Assembly: GCF_001647285.1 (NCBI RefSeq)
Contig: NZ_LRML01000014.1
Location: 1 to 64,000, forward strand
Reading direction: 5' to 3'
DNA: 64,000 nucleotides
Source: Rufibacter roseus
GTDB lineage: Bacteria; Bacteroidota; Bacteroidia; Cytophagales; Hymenobacteraceae
Part shown: piece after piece, positions 60,292 to 64,000 of the stretch
How the letters are laid out: every line of letters starts with the position of its first letter
Numbering within the stretch: the first letter of the stretch is position 1
The notes under the pieces: model-generated
Databases searched by the model: none
What the model was told of the DNA's origin: nothing
What the model saw: the letters and a program-made list of their open reading frames with translations, nothing else
Translations under genes and position numbers: made by a program

Positions 60292-61356
60292 ATGCACCAA
60301 ACGAACAAACAAACAATAACTCAACGCCAACTAAAGCCCACCAAACTTCTGATGGCGTTGTTCATGCTAGGTACTTTCATTTTTGGCTCGTCTTGCAAAA
60401 AAATAAAAGACACCACTGAAATTAAACTGGCGCACGCGTTGGAGGTAACCCATCCTGTGCACTTGGCCATGCTGTTCATGGCTGAAAAGGTAAAGGAGAA
60501 ATCAGGCGGAAAAATGGTGCTGGAGATTTACCCAAATGCCCAGTTAGGTAGTGAACGCGAGTGTCTGGAACTGCTCCAGATTGGCAGCTTAGGCATGACC
60601 AAAGTGTCAGCGGCCGTTTTGGAAAGTTTCTCTCCAAACTACAAGGTACTCAGCCTGCCTTACATATTTAAAACGAAAGAGCATTATTACCGCGTTTTGG
60701 AAAGCAGCATTGGCGACCAATTTTTAGCTGAGGGCGAAAAGTACTGGTTCAAGGGACTTACTTTCTATGACGCCGGAAGCCGCAGCTTTTACTCAACCAG
60801 AAAGCCGATCAACCGTCCGGAAGATTTGAAGGGAATGAACATTCGGGTACAGTTGAGCCCTACGGCCATTGCTATGATCAATGCTTTTGGTGGCGCAGCT
60901 ACTCCAACAGCCTGGGGCGAGCTGTATACTGCCCTGCAGCAAGGCGTGGTAGACGGCGCTGAAAATAACCTGCCCAGCTTTTACCTTTCACGCCACTATG
61001 AGGTAAGTAAATACCTTTCTCTGAACGAGCATACCATGGTACCGGACGTACTGATGGTGAGCACCGTGGTGTGGGACCAACTGAACGATCAAGAGAAGAA
61101 GTGGCTTCAGGAAGCCGCTGACGAATCAGCGGTGGTGCAGCGGCAGCTATGGGCAAAGGCCGAGGCCGAAGCACTGGCAGCCGTGAAGAAAGCAGGTGTA
61201 GAGGTGAGTTACCCCGACAAAGAACCATTTTCTAAGCTAGTGGAGCCGCTTTATGAAACCTACAGAAATGAGCCGGAGGTGTATTCACTCATTAAAAGAA
61301 TAGAAGCTGCCGAAAAAGCGCCCGCTCAATCTGAAGCTACTTCGCATACCTTATAA
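60292..61356 (+). CDS. dctP: TRAP transporter substrate-binding lipoprotein (DctP family)
   Basis: A 354-residue DctP-type binding protein. Instead of a free signal peptide it has a lipobox ending at Cys35 (FGSSC), so it is membrane anchored. The binding fold has VTHPVHLAMLFMAEKVKEKSGGKM, PNAQLGSERECLELLQ and the carboxylate-binding Arg in LKGMNIRVQLSP. TRAP systems import acids with a sodium gradient. The operon context makes a hexuronate such as galacturonate, or unsaturated uronate, the most likely substrate. It is followed 11 bp later by the small permease. Confidence 0.92.
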   Translation: MHQTNKQTITQRQLKPTKLLMALFMLGTFIFGSSCKKIKDTTEIKLAHALEVTHPVHLAMLFMAEKVKEKSGGKMVLEIYPNAQLGSERECLELLQIGSLGMTKVSAAVLESFSPNYKVLSLPYIFKTKEHYYRVLESSIGDQFLAEGEKYWFKGLTFYDAGSRSFYSTRKPINRPEDLKGMNIRVQLSPTAIAMINAFGGAATPTAWGELYTALQQGVVDGAENNLPSFYLSRHYEVSKYLSLNEHTMVPDVLMVSTVVWDQLNDQEKKWLQEAADESAVVQRQLWAKAEAEALAAVKKAGVEVSYPDKEPFSKLVEPLYETYRNEPEVYSLIKRIEAAEKAPAQSEATSHTL

Positions 61357-61367
61357 GCCACAGCCAG

Positions 61368-61859
61368 ATGATTCGCAAAAAAATAGACAGCCTTCTGTTC
61401 GGACTTTTAGTCTTTCTCATGGCCTTCATGGTACTGAATGTACTGTGGCAGGTAGCCTCACGCTATGTACTACGGTCTCCCAGCTCCTTTACCGATGAAC
61501 TGGCCCGCTTCCTCTTAATATGGGTGGGTTTATTGGGTTCTGCTTATGTAACCGGCAAAAAACTACACTTGGCCATCGACATCATTCCTTCCAAAATGAC
61601 CGGAAAAGGCGCCAAAAACCTCAGTATTTTCATCAATATTCTGGTAGCGCTGTTTGCCCTGTTCGTGATGGTGTGGGGAGGGTTGAAACTGGTGTACATT
61701 ACCCTAACCCTCAACCAAACTTCTGCCGCCCTTAACGTGCCATTGGGCTACGTGTACAGTGTTCTGCCATTAAGTGGCTTACTCATTATTTACTACAGCT
61801 TCATGAATTTGACGGAGAAGCGCAATGAGTCAGAAGTCATAGGCAAAGAAATGTTCTAG
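61368..61859 (+). CDS. dctQ: TRAP transporter small permease (DctQ family)
   Basis: A 163-residue protein with four membrane segments (about 9-31, 44-62, 84-105, 125-145), of normal DctQ length. The conserved block RSPSSFTDELARFLLIWVGLLGSAYVTGKKLHLAIDII is present. It forms the membrane complex with DctM. The gap to dctM is 67 bp and contains nothing recognised. Confidence 0.92.
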   Translation: MIRKKIDSLLFGLLVFLMAFMVLNVLWQVASRYVLRSPSSFTDELARFLLIWVGLLGSAYVTGKKLHLAIDIIPSKMTGKGAKNLSIFINILVALFALFVMVWGGLKLVYITLTLNQTSAALNVPLGYVYSVLPLSGLLIIYYSFMNLTEKRNESEVIGKEMF

Positions 61860-61926
61860 GCTCTCAGGCCTATCATAGATAATTAATTCCAAACCACCCG
61901 CTTACCCCGAACTAAAGACAAACTAC

Positions 61927-63225
61927 ATGGAATTTCTTGAAATTATAGTGCTGGTTGTCAGCTTCGTTATTCTGCTGGCTCTTGGCGTACCCATTGCTTT
62001 CTCTATTGGTATTTCCGCTTTGCTAACCATGCTGGTGAGCATTGCCCCTGAACCGGCTTTCACTACCATGGCCCAACGTATGGCCACCGGTCTTGATAGT
62101 TTCGCGTTGCTGGCCATTCCTTTTTTCATTTTGGCGGGTCAACTCATGAACCGAGGAGGCATAGCCAGTAGGCTCATTGACTTTGCGAAAGGTTTGGTTG
62201 GTACGTTACCAGGCGGTTTGGCGTACGTGAACGTGGTAGCCTGTATGCTCTTTGGGGCTATTTCTGGCTCAGCGGTGGCAGCAGCTTCTGCCATTGGCGG
62301 TATCATGAACCCACGAATGGTGAAAGAAGGCTACTCTAAACCATTCAGCGCCGCGGTAAACATCACTTCTGCCACCACGGGTATGATTATACCACCCAGC
62401 AACATCTTAATTGTATATTCATTGGCGAGTGGCGGTGTCTCTATTGCGGCACTTTTCGTGGCTGGTTACATTCCGGGTATTCTGCTGGGCCTTTCCATCA
62501 TGATTGTAGCCGGCTTTATTGCCTGGAAAAACAAATATCCGGTCAGCGACCGCACTCCATTGCGCGTGGTTTTCAAGAAGTTTTTGGATGCTCTTCCCAG
62601 CCTGTTCCTGTTGTTCGTAATCATTGGTGGTATTATAGCGGGTATATTCACTGCCACTGAGGCATCTGCCATTGCCGTGCTGTACACCGTCATCCTGTCA
62701 ATGGTCATTTATAAGGAAGTTAAAGTAGCAGACCTGCCTGACATTCTCATTAGCACAGTTATTACCACAGCCATAGTTATGCTGCTCATTGGTACTTCCA
62801 TGGGTATGTCTTGGGTTATGTCTTACGAGAACATTCCGCAAGGCATGAGTGATGCTCTGCTTTCCATCAGTGACAATAAGATTGTCGTTCTCATCATCAT
62901 CAACCTGATTCTTCTGTTTGTAGGAGTATTCATGGACATGACCCCGGCTGTACTTATCTTCACTCCTATCTTCTTACCAGTAGTGACGGCCTTGGGCGTA
63001 GACCCGGTTCATTTCGGTATCATGATGGTGATGAATCTTTGTATTGGTTTATGTACCCCACCGGTGGGCGGCGTGCTCTTTGTTGGGTGTGGTGTGGCAG
63101 GAGTAAGTATTAGCAAAGTGATCAAACCGCTGGTTCCCATGTTTATTGCTATGGTAGTGGCCCTGCTTTTGGTGACTTACATTCCGGAGCTTAGTACTTG
63201 GCTGCCTCGCCAGTTCGGCTTGTAG
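61927..63225 (+). CDS. dctM: TRAP transporter large permease (DctM family)
   Basis: A 432-residue polytopic permease of the normal DctM length. Typical motifs: LLAIPFFILAGQLMNRGGIASRLIDFAKGLVG, GAISGSAVAAASAIGGIMNPRMVKEGYSK and the C-terminal GLCTPPVGGVLFVGCGVAGVS. It catalyses sodium-coupled transport of the substrate delivered by DctP. It is the last gene of the plus-strand uronate operon and is followed by a palindrome and an intrinsic terminator. Confidence 0.95.
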   Translation: MEFLEIIVLVVSFVILLALGVPIAFSIGISALLTMLVSIAPEPAFTTMAQRMATGLDSFALLAIPFFILAGQLMNRGGIASRLIDFAKGLVGTLPGGLAYVNVVACMLFGAISGSAVAAASAIGGIMNPRMVKEGYSKPFSAAVNITSATTGMIIPPSNILIVYSLASGGVSIAALFVAGYIPGILLGLSIMIVAGFIAWKNKYPVSDRTPLRVVFKKFLDALPSLFLLFVIIGGIIAGIFTATEASAIAVLYTVILSMVIYKEVKVADLPDILISTVITTAIVMLLIGTSMGMSWVMSYENIPQGMSDALLSISDNKIVVLIIINLILLFVGVFMDMTPAVLIFTPIFLPVVTALGVDPVHFGIMMVMNLCIGLCTPPVGGVLFVGCGVAGVSISKVIKPLVPMFIAMVVALLLVTYIPELSTWLPRQFGL

Positions 63226-63242
63226 TTTCTTAACATCAGTAT

Positions 63243-63282
63243 CTGTTTTAGGCCTGTTTTAAGAAAACCAAGTCTAAAACAG
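63243..63282. repeat. Palindrome family element 18
   Basis: Left arm CTGTTTTAGGCCTGTTTT is the family consensus itself; right arm GAAAACCAAGTCTAAAACAG. Confidence 0.85.
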
Positions 63283-63306
63283 GAACACCTTGTATAGTTT
63301 TACAAC

Positions 63307-63340
63307 AAAAAGGCCTTCTGCTTTGGCAGAAGGCCTTTTT
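63307..63340 (+). terminator. Intrinsic terminator of the uronate operon
   Basis: Perfect arms AAAAAGGCCTTCTG (63307-63320) and CAGAAGGCCTTTTT (63327-63340), loop of 6. Confidence 0.9.
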
Positions 63341-63380
63341 GTTAGATTTATTTTATTTGCTCTAATAATGCTCTCTCTTA

Positions 63381-63419
63381 CTGTTTTAGAACTGTTTTTG
63401 AAAAATGAGGCTTAAAACA
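63381..63419. repeat. Palindrome family element 19
   Basis: Left arm CTGTTTTAGAACTGTTTTT, right arm AAAAATGAGGCTTAAAACA, 138 bp after element 18. Confidence 0.75.
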
Positions 63420-63508
63420 ACCAACCTCAGCAAAACTAAGGGGATGCATACCTTCAGCCCCTTTTATTTGAAATTTCATTTAAAATAGCGCAAATAATCA
63501 GAAAAAGC

Positions 63509-63540
63509 TTTAATAAAATCTTCAAAATGATTTACTTTTG
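63509..63540 (+). promoter_or_regulatory. Candidate Bacteroidota promoter
   Basis: TACTTTTG (63533-63540) matches the TAnnTTTG -7 element exactly. A weak -33 element (TTTA, 63509-63512) lies 20 bp upstream. The start site would be near 63545, giving a leader of about 78 nt. Confidence 0.45.
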
Positions 63541-63622
63541 GTAATCATGCAATCAACAGCAGCAACTAAACTGTTCTGAGGTTAATCTGTATACCAAGCA
63601 CTATCAAACAACACATCAACAT

Positions 63623-64000
63623 ATGGATGGTTCTGCCAACAGCATCTTACAAACCTATGACAAACACGTAGGGCTCAAGTTTCAGTTATACAACAGCCTG
63701 TTCACTTCACTTCCCTTTCATAGGGTAGAAAAAACCGGGGTACTGCTGTCTATCTTTCTGTTACACTGTGAAGAAGGCTTTGCCAAAGAACAAAGTCCCA
63801 CCGAAATTATTAACTCTTTTCTGCAGCAGTATACCCCCTACCGCACTGAGCAAGAGCAGACTGATCTGCTGTTCCGGTTTGTGCAGTATGCCGAGCGGCA
63901 AGTGGTATTATTTGATGCACTGGAAGACGCCGCTTTCCGCGACATTCATGACATGGCGGGCATAGGCACCTTGAAACACCTGGATGCCGAAGTGGTACAA
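63623..64000 (+). CDS. ppc: Phosphoenolpyruvate carboxylase, N-terminal part
   Basis: The first 126 codons of a gene cut by the window end, open from ATG 63623 to 64000. The translation has the Bacteroidota phosphoenolpyruvate carboxylase N-terminus: GLKFQLYNSLFTSLPFHRVE, LLFRFVQYAERQVVLFDALE and GIGTLKHL. The enzyme adds bicarbonate to phosphoenolpyruvate to give oxaloacetate. The catalytic residues lie beyond the window, so function rests on the N-terminal match. It is separated from the pectin operon by a terminator and has its own candidate promoter. Confidence 0.8.
   Translation, partial: MDGSANSILQTYDKHVGLKFQLYNSLFTSLPFHRVEKTGVLLSIFLLHCEEGFAKEQSPTEIINSFLQQYTPYRTEQEQTDLLFRFVQYAERQVVLFDALEDAAFRDIHDMAGIGTLKHLDAEVVQ

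Larger units (their letters stand above)
63226..63622. other. Intergenic region, dctM to phosphoenolpyruvate carboxylase
   Basis: 397 bp with two palindrome elements (63243-63282, 63381-63419), the operon terminator (63307-63340) and a likely promoter for the next gene (63509-63540). Confidence 0.6.

Noticed and set aside
1-64000. Insertion sequences, prophage, CRISPR arrays, tRNA and rRNA genes
   Set aside because: No transposase, integrase or phage-like protein was recognised, no regularly spaced direct repeats were seen, and no cloverleaf or rRNA stretches were noticed by eye. A covariance search for RNA genes could not be run.

Overview
The window comes from a member of the Bacteroidota. 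It has a SusC/SusD pair, secreted enzymes ending in type IX secretion (T9SS) sorting domains, many SPII lipoproteins, and almost no Shine-Dalgarno sequences. Protein similarity recalled from memory points to Cytophagales, probably Hymenobacteraceae (Rufibacter/Pontibacter-like). That placement is inference, not a search result. No tRNA, rRNA, CRISPR array or transposase gene was recognised.

Layout. Positions 1-19009 are general housekeeping and envelope genes: a BrkB-type membrane protein with a small coiled-coil lipoprotein, an alpha-2-macroglobulin-like lipoprotein with penicillin-binding protein 1C, a TPR histidine kinase, a von Willebrand A (YfbK-type) protein divergent from a sigma factor/anti-sigma-TonB pair, an HD-domain protein and a Gfo/Idh/MocA oxidoreductase. 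Positions 19313-63225 are one large pectin utilisation region. Altronate dehydratase (uxaA) stands alone at its left edge. Minus-strand units follow: esterase-VOC-GH28-CE12-LamG (26674 down to 21136), a 1006-residue T9SS pectinesterase (30289-27269), and a long run from susC (51791) down to a CE12 esterase (30811). That run encodes SusC, SusD, a DUF4957/DUF5123-type lipoprotein, three PL1 pectate lyases, two CE8 pectinesterases, a DUF4861 protein, GH105, GH43 and GH28. Divergent from susC, a plus-strand operon (52868-63225) encodes KduI, KduD, a LacI-family regulator, UxaB, UxaC, KdgK, KdgA and a three-part TRAP transporter. The window ends inside a phosphoenolpyruvate carboxylase gene.

How it fits together. 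Surface and secreted PL1, CE8, CE12 and GH28 enzymes de-esterify and cut homogalacturonan. SusCD imports oligomers. GH105, GH28 and GH43 trim them in the periplasm. The TRAP system probably carries uronates across the inner membrane. Galacturonate passes through UxaC, UxaB and UxaA, and unsaturated uronate through KduI and KduD. Both routes meet at 2-keto-3-deoxygluconate, which KdgK and KdgA split to pyruvate and glyceraldehyde-3-phosphate. Eight copies of a LacI-type palindrome (consensus GCGCAAYCGATTRCAT) lie before uxaA, the esterase unit, the large pectinesterase, susC and kduI. They define a probable regulon for the encoded LacI repressor, with operators paired about 207-250 bp apart.

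The most unusual signal is a family of about 20 short imperfect palindromes (arm consensus CTGTTTTAGGCCTGTTTT). They occupy most of the longer intergenic gaps, often between genes of one transcription unit. In two places one shares an arm with a terminator hairpin, so the two structures cannot form together.
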